21,374 bases of DNA, taken from IMG/VR virus record IMGVR_UViG_3300005265_000045, positions 1 through 21,374 of that record. The stretch is one strand, 5' to 3'. The stretch is from a virus. Made by a program: the position numbers and the translations under genes. The notes under the pieces are model-generated. The model was given only the letters and a program-made list of their open reading frames with translations, was not told where the DNA came from and did not search any database. The first letter of the stretch is position 1; each line of letters begins with the position of its first letter. Below are positions 13,027 to 20,411 of this stretch, piece after piece.

Positions 13027-13346
13027 GCTGTTTTCATCCGGATTACCTGTTAAATGAATTGACATCGGAACAGGTTAGTGAATGGATGGCTTACGACAGT
13101 ATTGATCCTGTTGGAAAACAAAGGGATGATTATGGCTGGGCGATGATATGTTCTGTAATATATAATTTGGTGCTTGATATATATTCAGTGAAAGGATCTC
13201 ATCCAAAACGAACTACTCCTATTGATTTCATGCCTGATTGGGGAAATACAAGGGAAAAAGCGCAGAAGATACAGACGGTAGATGAGCAGAAATCTATTTT
13301 GTCAGGTTTAGCAAGAAGACGTAAGAAGGAAAAAAAACATGGCTGA
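12975..13346 (+). CDS. Tail assembly chaperone, frameshift extension (gpGT-like)
   Basis: This reading frame lies -1 to the short chaperone and supplies its C-terminal extension of about 123 residues. Read from the slip point it gives ERQFYFRLCRELGCFHPDYL, then LTSEQVSEWMAYDSIDPVG, the recognisable T-part of gpG/gpT-type chaperones. The conserved FRLCRELG section lies upstream of the first possible independent start (TTG 13059), so a separate gene would lose it. The fused product would be about 247 residues. The very basic C-terminus (GLARRRKKEKKHG) may contact the acidic or coiled-coil tape measure. The end overlaps the tape measure start by eight bases. Confidence 0.85.
   Translation, partial: LRSRPERQFYFRLCRELGCFHPDYLLNELTSEQVSEWMAYDSIDPVGKQRDDYGWAMICSVIYNLVLDIYSVKGSHPKRTTPIDFMPDWGNTREKAQKIQTVDEQKSILSGLARRRKKEKKHG
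12978..13002 (+). promoter_or_regulatory. Frameshift-stimulating stem-loop
   Basis: GCCGC (12982-12986) pairs with GCGGC (12992-12996) over a five-base loop, and AGAA (12978-12981) can extend the stem with TTCT (12999-13002) across a two-base bulge. It starts about six bases after the slippery heptamer, the usual spacing. A second small hairpin, TCGAC-TCT-GTCGA (13007-13019), follows. Confidence 0.7.
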
Positions 13347-15822
13347 TTTGGGGTCTCTGATAGTTTCGATGGGCGCTGATCTTGATCCATTAAAACAGGG
13401 CATGCATCAGGCGGAAGCTCAATTTCGTAAGTTCCAATCAAGCGGTGTAGCTGCATTAAATAGAGTTAATAAGGCTGTTTTTAGTTTACAAACTGTCATA
13501 AGTGGTTTAGCTATTGGAATGATAGCTAAAGATATTACCAAGACCAAAAACGAATATGTAAAGTACCAAAAAACGCTTGAAATTCTTGAAGGTTCTCACG
13601 ATAAGGCGAACAAAAAATGGCAGGAAATGCTCCAGTTTGCTGAGGAAACACCTTTCAAGATAAAACAGGTTATGGAATCTTACAAAACATTGAAAGCTTT
13701 TGGTCTAGAACCTACTGTCGAAACCATGCGAACTTTGGGTGATGTTGCTGCTGCATTAGGCGGAGCAGATGTTATGGGAAGAGTAGCGTTGGTACTGGGT
13801 CAAATTAAGACGCAGGGATTTATAACGGCAGAGGATATGAACCAGCTTGCTAATGCCGGTATCAATGCTGGTAAGGTGATGGAAGACGCGTTTGGTGCTG
13901 CACGCGATGAAGTAGCGCTATTAAAAAATCAAGGTGTTACGGCGAATATGATAATTAGCGCTTTGATGAAAAACATGCAGGAAAAGTTCGGCGGTCAGAT
14001 GGCGAAAATGAACAAGGAACTGTCAGGCCAATGGGAAATGTTGATTTCCATATGGGAACGGTTCGAAGTCAAGATTATGGACAGTGGTTTATATAATTAT
14101 ATCCGTAATTTTCTTACAGTGATTAATGAAAAAATAATTGAATTGCGGAAAGAAGGTAAACTTGATGAATGGGCGAAAAAAATATCGGATAATATCATTA
14201 ATACATTTGAAACAATGGCAATGGGTATTGCAGGATTTTGGGATTTTGCAGAACCGTTGTTAAAAGATATAAAAAAAGGTATGACGGATATATGGGATTG
14301 GTATAAAAAACTTCCTGGATGGATAAAAAAAACTGGTTTGATATTAGCGCTATTTGGAGGACGCTCTACAAAAATAGGTCTTGGATTTCTTGCCGTAACG
14401 TCTTCAAAAATGGAAAAACTGAAAAAACAGATTGATGAATTTCAAAAAGAAGGTGGTAAAGGCGGTTTTTTGGCTATGCTTAAATGGCAAAAAGAAAAAA
14501 AAAACAGAAACATTCTAAGCTTTAAAATAGCACCTGCCAAAGCAACGCCTATTGAAATAAATGAAAAAGAATTATCAAAAACGCAAAAAAGATTACAGAA
14601 ATTTTTCAAAGAGCTTCGTTCTATACAACATTCAGCAGCAGAAACAAAAATAAACCCGACAGTAGAAACAGAACAGGGAAATAAAAAAGAAATTTCAAAA
14701 ACTTATGATGAAGAAATTAGCCGACAAAAAAAGCATATCCAGCTCATGAAAGAAGGAAAAGCCTTAACAGAATCTTTATTAACGCCTCAGGAACAATATA
14801 CTAAAACAATAGAGCATTTAAATACTTTGCTGGATGCAGGTGCTATTTCACAAGAAACATATAACAGAGCGCTGAATAAAGCAGAAGAAAGTATAAAAGG
14901 CACTACTAATGGATACGAAAAATTAATTTCAGGAATAGATTTTGAAAAATCCTTACTTGGAAAAAACAAAACAGTTCAGCGTGCTATGACTATGGCAAAG
15001 GAAAACAATATAAAAATAGGATCAGAACAGTATAATCAACTTCTTAAAAAAATATCTGCATATGATACCGAAGCAGATCGTTTGGCAGATGAAAAAAAAG
15101 CGCAGGAAGAGCGCTTGCAAATCGTTCAGGATTTTAATGCACAATATGAAAACTTGGGAAAGAATCGATTTGAAATAGAAAGAGAAAATTTGGAAAAACA
15201 GGTAGCATTATGGGAAAAAGCCGGTATTGATAAAGAGCGGATAGCAAGAATGACATCGAAAAAGCTTGATCAAATTAATTTGGAAGAAACAAAATCTGTT
15301 ATGAGCATGTATGCTGATATGGCCGGAGGTGTTGCAGGTGTATTTCAGCAAATCGCACAGGCAGGCGGAAAACAGAGCAAAGAAGCTTTTATAATGTATA
15401 AGGCTTTTGCAGTGGCGCAGGCCGGAATTCAAGCTACTTCAGCTATTTTAAATACTTTAGCAAGTCCGCTTCTGACTCCGCCAATGAATCAGATAATGGC
15501 GGGTGTGATAGGTGCCATGGCTGCCGCAAAAGTGGCTGCGATAGTATCTGCACAACCTCCTTCTTATGATGAAGGCGGAATTTCTAAAGCGAAAGGATTT
15601 TATCAGACAGGAAATATAGCTGAAGCTCATATTCCATTAAAAAAAGGCAGGATCCCTGTAGAACTAAAGAAACAGGAAGAAAAAACACCCGTTGATGTTA
15701 CCATATTGAACGCTTTTGATCCGGCCATGATAGACGAGTATATGTATTCTTCACAAGGGCAATCTGCAATATTGAATGTAATAGGAAACCATTCACAAAC
15801 TGTTAGACGTGTATTAAGATGA
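13339..15822 (+). CDS. Tape measure protein
   Basis: An 827-residue protein that sets tail length and is threaded inside the tube before ejection. The N-terminal half (about residues 1-245) has the tape-measure domain pattern: MGADLDPLKQGM helices, a hydrophobic VISGLAIGMIAKDI, then ETPFKIKQVMESYKTLKAFG and TQGFITAEDMNQLANAGINA. A hydrophobic stretch at 332-353 and charged coiled-coil regions follow. Near residues 655-735 is an Ala/Gly-rich hydrophobic region, then PPSYDEGGISKAKGFYQTG and a typical C-terminus. AAGGA lies eight bases before the ATG. It overlaps the chaperone gene before it and the distal tail gene after it. It is shorter than in many siphophages, which suggests a tail of ordinary length. 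Confidence 0.95.
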   Translation: MADLGSLIVSMGADLDPLKQGMHQAEAQFRKFQSSGVAALNRVNKAVFSLQTVISGLAIGMIAKDITKTKNEYVKYQKTLEILEGSHDKANKKWQEMLQFAEETPFKIKQVMESYKTLKAFGLEPTVETMRTLGDVAAALGGADVMGRVALVLGQIKTQGFITAEDMNQLANAGINAGKVMEDAFGAARDEVALLKNQGVTANMIISALMKNMQEKFGGQMAKMNKELSGQWEMLISIWERFEVKIMDSGLYNYIRNFLTVINEKIIELRKEGKLDEWAKKISDNIINTFETMAMGIAGFWDFAEPLLKDIKKGMTDIWDWYKKLPGWIKKTGLILALFGGRSTKIGLGFLAVTSSKMEKLKKQIDEFQKEGGKGGFLAMLKWQKEKKNRNILSFKIAPAKATPIEINEKELSKTQKRLQKFFKELRSIQHSAAETKINPTVETEQGNKKEISKTYDEEISRQKKHIQLMKEGKALTESLLTPQEQYTKTIEHLNTLLDAGAISQETYNRALNKAEESIKGTTNGYEKLISGIDFEKSLLGKNKTVQRAMTMAKENNIKIGSEQYNQLLKKISAYDTEADRLADEKKAQEERLQIVQDFNAQYENLGKNRFEIERENLEKQVALWEKAGIDKERIARMTSKKLDQINLEETKSVMSMYADMAGGVAGVFQQIAQAGGKQSKEAFIMYKAFAVAQAGIQATSAILNTLASPLLTPPMNQIMAGVIGAMAAAKVAAIVSAQPPSYDEGGISKAKGFYQTGNIAEAHIPLKKGRIPVELKKQEEKTPVDVTILNAFDPAMIDEYMYSSQGQSAILNVIGNHSQTVRRVLR

Positions 15823-16988
15823 ATGTGTATTTTACACCAAGCATACAAAACCAGTCATTGGAACATATTTGGAAAACAAATATTCAAGAAAATATACAAG
15901 GTATGGAAAAACGAACAGCCCTGTTTACATGGCCTCGTGTACGTTTGGAAAGCACTGTTCAACTGATTACAAAAAAAGAGCAGCGAATTTTCAGAACATA
16001 TACTGAAAATATACATAATATCTGGTATTTTCCAATAATTTTCAATAGAACAATATTGACAGAAATTGCAGATGCAGGGCAAAAAATAATCATGGTTGAA
16101 GAGACCTTATACCGTCATTTTTATAATGGAAGATTATGTATTTTAATAAATCCTGCAGATAGAGAAATATATGAAATTGTAGAAATATCCTCTGTAGATT
16201 CTTCTACTAAAATAACAGCTAAGGATAATTTAACAAATACATGGCCTGCAGGAACTTTAATTTATCCATTTTATCCAACACACATTAAACCTGCACAATC
16301 ACGGACAATTAAACAATTGAATTTATTAGAAACTTCTATTGTTGCAGAAGAAAGTTTTGAAACAGTTCATTCTTTTTCATACACGCTTCCAGGTATAGAT
16401 GTTGATATATTTCCTGAATATAATTCTTTACATTCGTTTTTGATAAGACCATTGCCACCAATAGAAGAAGAATTTCAACATCCTTATTCTTTATTGAATT
16501 TTTTAGGAAAACAAACTGTTTTTAGTAATTATGAAAACACAAGAAATACTATGCGTAGAAATTTCCTGATTACTACAAGAAAAAACATACAAGCTGTTCT
16601 TGACTTTTTTGATGCACAAAAAGGGCGTTTAGGTGCATTTTATACACCTACATGGTTGAAAGATATCATAATTACTGAAGGTTTCTCTGCTGATGCTACC
16701 ATATTAACCGTACAGGAATTATATATGACGGAAAGTGAAATCACAGGAAAACATCTATACATTCAATTTCCTGATAAAACTTATGTTTGCAGAGAGATTA
16801 TAGGTGCGCCTTCTCAAACATCCATAATAATAGATTCTGCTATAGGAACGGCGGTCGATACTGAAAATTTGAATGATATGTTATGTAGTTTTTTCCCTGA
16901 AGTTCGTTTTAATCAGGATAATATAAAATTAATATATCTATATAAATCAAGCCTGGCTAAAATTGATCTAAATTTCAAAACATTATGA
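15819..16988 (+). CDS. Distal tail/tail-tip assembly protein
   Basis: A 389-residue protein directly after the tape measure, where distal tail proteins are encoded. I see no enzymatic motif. The C-terminal half contains NFLITTRKNIQAVLDFFDAQ and KGRLGAFYTPTWLKD (about residues 248-282). This resembles the strand and helix pattern F-x-A-R/Q-K-G-R-x-x-x-F-x-x-P in tail tip proteins of DUF2460 or lambda gpM-like type. The N-terminal half (PRVRLESTVQLITKKEQRIF near 39-58) is beta-rich. It overlaps both neighbours as ATGA, so it is part of the same translation unit as the hub and NlpC/P60 genes. The exact family is uncertain. Confidence 0.65.
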   Translation: MNVYFTPSIQNQSLEHIWKTNIQENIQGMEKRTALFTWPRVRLESTVQLITKKEQRIFRTYTENIHNIWYFPIIFNRTILTEIADAGQKIIMVEETLYRHFYNGRLCILINPADREIYEIVEISSVDSSTKITAKDNLTNTWPAGTLIYPFYPTHIKPAQSRTIKQLNLLETSIVAEESFETVHSFSYTLPGIDVDIFPEYNSLHSFLIRPLPPIEEEFQHPYSLLNFLGKQTVFSNYENTRNTMRRNFLITTRKNIQAVLDFFDAQKGRLGAFYTPTWLKDIIITEGFSADATILTVQELYMTESEITGKHLYIQFPDKTYVCREIIGAPSQTSIIIDSAIGTAVDTENLNDMLCSFFPEVRFNQDNIKLIYLYKSSLAKIDLNFKTL

Positions 16989-17803
16989 AAAATGTAAGTG
17001 AAACTTATATAACAAAAGAGGTAGCTTCTCAAAGAAGGCCGGCTGAATTATATCATATCTGGCGGGATGGTGGAGAACATTGGTATTATACCAGCGGTGA
17101 TACTACGATAACATATGATGGGAATGACTATCTGCCGGCGACTTTAAAACGGGCATCTGCAAAGTATGACTCACAATTAGAAGTTACAACAATGGAAATT
17201 ACATTGGGATATTTGGAAGATCCTGTAACTGAATTTATAGCAAATAATCCTATAGAAATTCTTTGGATAGATATCAGGAAATTATTCCGGGACCAAGACC
17301 CTTTTGAAACCAGTGTTATTTTTTTGGGACAAATCAAAAAGGTATCTTTTCAGGGAAATTCAGCCAAGGTTGTATGCGTAGGTTTTGAACATTTTTTGCA
17401 AATGCCTGTTCCTGTTTTTCGATACCAAATAACCTGTAATCATAAATTATTCGATGATAGCTGTGGAATAGATAAGGCGACTTATAAAATAACTACAAAT
17501 GTAACTTTAAGTGCGGATAAAACAAAATTAACAAGTTCTGATTTTGAATCATATGATGATGGATATTTCATATATGGTTCTGTGGAACATGGATCAGAAT
17601 ACAGGATGATAACTGATCATGTCGGCGATACCATTACAATAGCGTATAAAATGAATGAATTTGATGAATACACTGATTCAATAGATGTTTATCCGGGTTG
17701 CGACAGACAAATAGAAACATGCAGAGATAAATATGATAATGTCATTAATTTTTTAGGATTTCCATTCATTCCGCAAGAAAATCCTGCAACAAGGATGCCG
17801 TGA
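16985..17803 (+). CDS. Tail hub protein, BR0599/DUF2163 type, likely iron-sulfur binding
   Basis: A 272-residue hub protein. It starts with beta strands (ELYHIWRDGGEHWYYTSGDT) typical of the family. The middle has QITCNHKLFDDSCGI and the C-terminus has YPGCDRQIETCRDKYDNVIN followed by FLGFPFIPQENPA, the signature of Phage_BR0599-type proteins in gene transfer agents and phages. Four cysteines, C151-x8-C160 and C239-x6-C246, have the same spacing within each pair as the cysteines I recall for the [4Fe-4S] site in lambda gpL, so a cluster is likely. The protein would join the tail tube or distal ring to the tip protein. It overlaps both neighbours and directly precedes the NlpC/P60 gene, as in known modules. 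Confidence 0.85.
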   Translation: MKNVSETYITKEVASQRRPAELYHIWRDGGEHWYYTSGDTTITYDGNDYLPATLKRASAKYDSQLEVTTMEITLGYLEDPVTEFIANNPIEILWIDIRKLFRDQDPFETSVIFLGQIKKVSFQGNSAKVVCVGFEHFLQMPVPVFRYQITCNHKLFDDSCGIDKATYKITTNVTLSADKTKLTSSDFESYDDGYFIYGSVEHGSEYRMITDHVGDTITIAYKMNEFDEYTDSIDVYPGCDRQIETCRDKYDNVINFLGFPFIPQENPATRMP

Positions 17804-18252
17804 TGTATTATTTTGAAGATAAAGACAAACAGCAGAAATTAAAAAAGATTTTAGACAGTTGGCTTTCTACTCCTTTCCGGCATCATACAGGGGTAAAAGG
17901 TGCGGGATGTGATTGCATTCATTTTGTAATACGGGTCTATGAAGAAATGGGCATTCTTAAATATGAACGTAATTTTGTTCCTGATTATCCTAAAGATTGG
18001 CATCTTCATAATACACGTGAGTTATTGGCTGAAGGAATTGAAAGAAAAGTTAAAGTACAAAAAATAAGTTTGGACGCTTTAAAAAACGGAGATATAATTT
18101 TATCTCATTATGGAAAAGCTGCTTCTCACGCTTCTATTTATTTCGATGGATATGTATATCATTCCGTAACTAATATAGGAGTGTGTAAAATTAATTTCAA
18201 AGACAGGTTTTTCAGACGACAAATGCGATTTGCATACAGGATATTAAAATGA
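17803..18252 (+). CDS. NlpC/P60-family tail-tip peptidase (lambda gpK-like)
   Basis: About 149 residues. The NlpC/P60 signature is visible as KGAGCDCIHFVIRVYEEMG with catalytic Cys38 (after Asp), followed by GDIILSHYG, SHASIYF with His109 and YVYHS with His120, completing a Cys-His-His set. The family cleaves peptidoglycan peptides; in tails it helps the tip cross the cell wall or is used in tail assembly. ATG 17803 is chosen because AAGGA lies seven bases upstream; GTG 17800 would add one residue and overlaps the hub stop as GTGA. Genes of this type almost always follow the hub gene, as here. Confidence 0.9.
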   Translation: MYYFEDKDKQQKLKKILDSWLSTPFRHHTGVKGAGCDCIHFVIRVYEEMGILKYERNFVPDYPKDWHLHNTRELLAEGIERKVKVQKISLDALKNGDIILSHYGKAASHASIYFDGYVYHSVTNIGVCKINFKDRFFRRQMRFAYRILK

Positions 18253-20390
18253 GTTTAGGCGGAATAGCAGGCGGAATCATGGGCGGAATCGCTGGATTTC
18301 TGATTGGCGGTCCCATCGGACTTCTATATGGAGTAGGCGTTGGATTCAGCATTGGTATGATGATAGACCCTATGACTCCTGATATGGCTCCTCCAGGAAC
18401 GCCGTTACAAGAATTACAAGTTACTACAAATAAAATAGGACTTCCTATTCCTGATTTGGTAGGAACTGGAAAATTGTCCGGTAATCTTTTATGTTATGGA
18501 AAAGAAAGAGTAGAAGAAGTAGTACAGGAAACCGACAGTGGAAAAGGTAGCGGCGGCAGTACTGAACAAATAACAGGATATAAATATTATGCTTCATGGG
18601 CATTGGGTATATGTCTTGGTGAAATAGATGCTTTATTAAGCGTATATCGAAATGATGAAATAATATGGTCGGGTACTTTAGAACGTCCTGAATCAGGTGG
18701 ACAGGAATCTTTATTGTTAAATGAAATGGGTATTATGACTTTCTACTTCGGAACGAATGATCAGTCCGCCAATTCCAAAGTAGGAGCGTTGATAGGAGAT
18801 AACACACTAAATTCACCAAATCGTGGATTATGCTGGGCTTTTTTTGATGATTGCTGCATAGGCGGATATAACAGGATACCATCCATGAAATTTGTAGTCA
18901 GAAAAATACCTGAACCGCCTTTTGCGCAAACAGAAAAAGTAATTCAGGAATATGATTATAATCCTGTCTGCGCTATCTGGTATACATTATGTGAATTAAC
19001 CGGCTTGCCTTCCACATGGCTGTATTTTCCTGATTTTATAAGTACTGCTTATGCTTTGTTTGCTGAAAAAATGGGAATGAGTCTTATTTTTGACCGGCAA
19101 AATAGTGCGTTATCTTATCTGGAAACTATTAATAGGCATATAGACAGTATAATCCGATATGGTTCAGATGGAAAATTTCATCCAAAATTAATCAGAGATG
19201 ATTACAATATAGAAAATCTTCCATTAGTGGATGAGACTGTATTGCTGGAAGCGCCTACTTTTTCAAGAAAAAGCTGGATAGATACAATTAATGAAGTAAA
19301 AGTCCAATATACTGAAATAATTGCTAACAGAACGTTAGGATATCCTTTATGGACTACTGGATTGAATGATTATGGACAGTTAGGGTTAGGCGATGCGGAT
19401 GACAGAGATCATTTTACACAGGTTGAAGTGAGCAATACATGGAAAAAAGTATCTTGCGGAGATCATCATACGATTGCTATAGACCCGGCTGATAATGGTT
19501 TATGGGGAGCTGGCGATGATTCATACGGGCAATTGGGACATGGGTGTTATACACATTATCTTGAATTTGAGTCTTTAGAACGTTTTTCTCCTTATGGATG
19601 GAAACGAAATAACTGGTATGATGTATCGTGCGGTTGGCGAAACTCTGTGATTATAAAATCAGATGGTACATTATGGGATACTGTTGGCTGCGGTTTTGTG
19701 CAGCGTGGGACAGATGTATGGATATCTGTTTCTTATGGACAAGGTTACGGAAAAGTATTCTTTATGGCTATTAAATTGAATGGCACATTATGGGGTAAGG
19801 GTGATAATGACAATGGTCAGTTAGGGTTAGGTGATGAAGATGACAGGGATGAGCTTACCCAGGTTGGTACTGATGATACATGGCAGATTATTGCCTGTGG
19901 TGGCAAGCATACCGCTGCTATAAAATCAGATGGTACATTATGGACTACCGGATATAATGGCAATGGTCAGTTAGGATTAGGCGATAGAATTAGCAGGAAC
20001 GAATTTACTCAAGTAAATTCTGATGAATGGTTAGCTGTAGCTTGTGGATATTATCATACTTTGGCTATCAAAGCGGATAAAACTTTATGGGCTACCGGAT
20101 ATAATAATCATGGTCAGTTAGGATTAGGAGATACAAATCATAGAGAAGAATTTACTCAAGTCGGTACTGATGATACGTGGAAAATTATCGCTTGTGGATG
20201 TTATCACACTATGGCTATTAAAACGGATAAAACTCTATGGGGTGCTGGTAATAATGACTATGGTCAGTTAGGGTTACGTTATCCAGATAACAGGCTTGAA
20301 TTTACTCAAATTGGCAGTGGTGGTATATCTTTTGAAGATGTAGCTTGCGGCGCTTATCATACAGCAGCTTTAGGAAACGTTAACAGCTAA
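18249..20390 (+). CDS. Tail-tip protein N-part fused to a seven-repeat RCC1 propeller
   Basis: A 713-residue protein. Residues 1-40 are a glycine-rich hydrophobic segment typical of tip proteins. Residues 41-360 carry the tail-tip domain: LPIPDLVGTGKLSGNLLCYG (65-84), YYASWALGICLGEIDALLSV (113-132), NRIPSMKFVVRK (208-219) and KSWIDTINEVKVQYTEII (341-358). Then, without a linker, seven RCC1-type repeats follow at 367-709, with motifs such as LWTTGYNGNGQLGLGD, FTQV and VACGYYHTLAIK. Repeat 3 (475-513) is degenerate. Seven repeats are the number in a closed RCC1 propeller. A TAA ends the frame four residues after the last repeat. The missing tip sequence continues beyond the stop in the same frame. 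The start overlaps the NlpC/P60 stop as ATGA, with AGGA seven bases upstream. A receptor-binding role for the propeller is inference. Confidence 0.85.
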   Translation: MSLGGIAGGIMGGIAGFLIGGPIGLLYGVGVGFSIGMMIDPMTPDMAPPGTPLQELQVTTNKIGLPIPDLVGTGKLSGNLLCYGKERVEEVVQETDSGKGSGGSTEQITGYKYYASWALGICLGEIDALLSVYRNDEIIWSGTLERPESGGQESLLLNEMGIMTFYFGTNDQSANSKVGALIGDNTLNSPNRGLCWAFFDDCCIGGYNRIPSMKFVVRKIPEPPFAQTEKVIQEYDYNPVCAIWYTLCELTGLPSTWLYFPDFISTAYALFAEKMGMSLIFDRQNSALSYLETINRHIDSIIRYGSDGKFHPKLIRDDYNIENLPLVDETVLLEAPTFSRKSWIDTINEVKVQYTEIIANRTLGYPLWTTGLNDYGQLGLGDADDRDHFTQVEVSNTWKKVSCGDHHTIAIDPADNGLWGAGDDSYGQLGHGCYTHYLEFESLERFSPYGWKRNNWYDVSCGWRNSVIIKSDGTLWDTVGCGFVQRGTDVWISVSYGQGYGKVFFMAIKLNGTLWGKGDNDNGQLGLGDEDDRDELTQVGTDDTWQIIACGGKHTAAIKSDGTLWTTGYNGNGQLGLGDRISRNEFTQVNSDEWLAVACGYYHTLAIKADKTLWATGYNNHGQLGLGDTNHREEFTQVGTDDTWKIIACGCYHTMAIKTDKTLWGAGNNDYGQLGLRYPDNRLEFTQIGSGGISFEDVACGAYHTAALGNVNS
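19347..20375 (+). repeat. Seven tandem RCC1-type repeats (about 140-150 bases each)
   Basis: At protein level the repeats begin near residues 367, 418, 475, 514, 565, 613 and 663. At DNA level the last four share GGTCAGTTAGG at intervals of 150, 147 and 150 bases (about 19815, 19965, 20112 and 20262), and longer near-identical stretches such as the one around ACTGATGATACATGG also recur. The clear nucleotide similarity implies recent internal duplication or recombination between blades. Confidence 0.9.
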
Positions 20391-20411
20391 AAAAAAAGGC
20401 ACTATTCATAT

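Noticed and set aside
13059-13346. An independent 95-codon gene starting with TTG
   Set aside because: It has no binding site, and the conserved FRLCRELG section lies upstream in the same frame, so it is the frameshift extension of the tail chaperone.
19347-20375. Regular repeats as a CRISPR array or diversity-generating template
   Set aside because: Spacing is about 147-150 bases, repeats are imperfect and translate to RCC1 blades; no reverse transcriptase or Cas gene is present in the window.
20389-20397. The run of nine A as a slippery site that lets ribosomes or polymerase bypass the tail-tip stop
   Set aside because: The T of the TAA comes before the run, so slippage in the run changes the frame only after termination. 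Downstream and upstream halves are already in the same frame.
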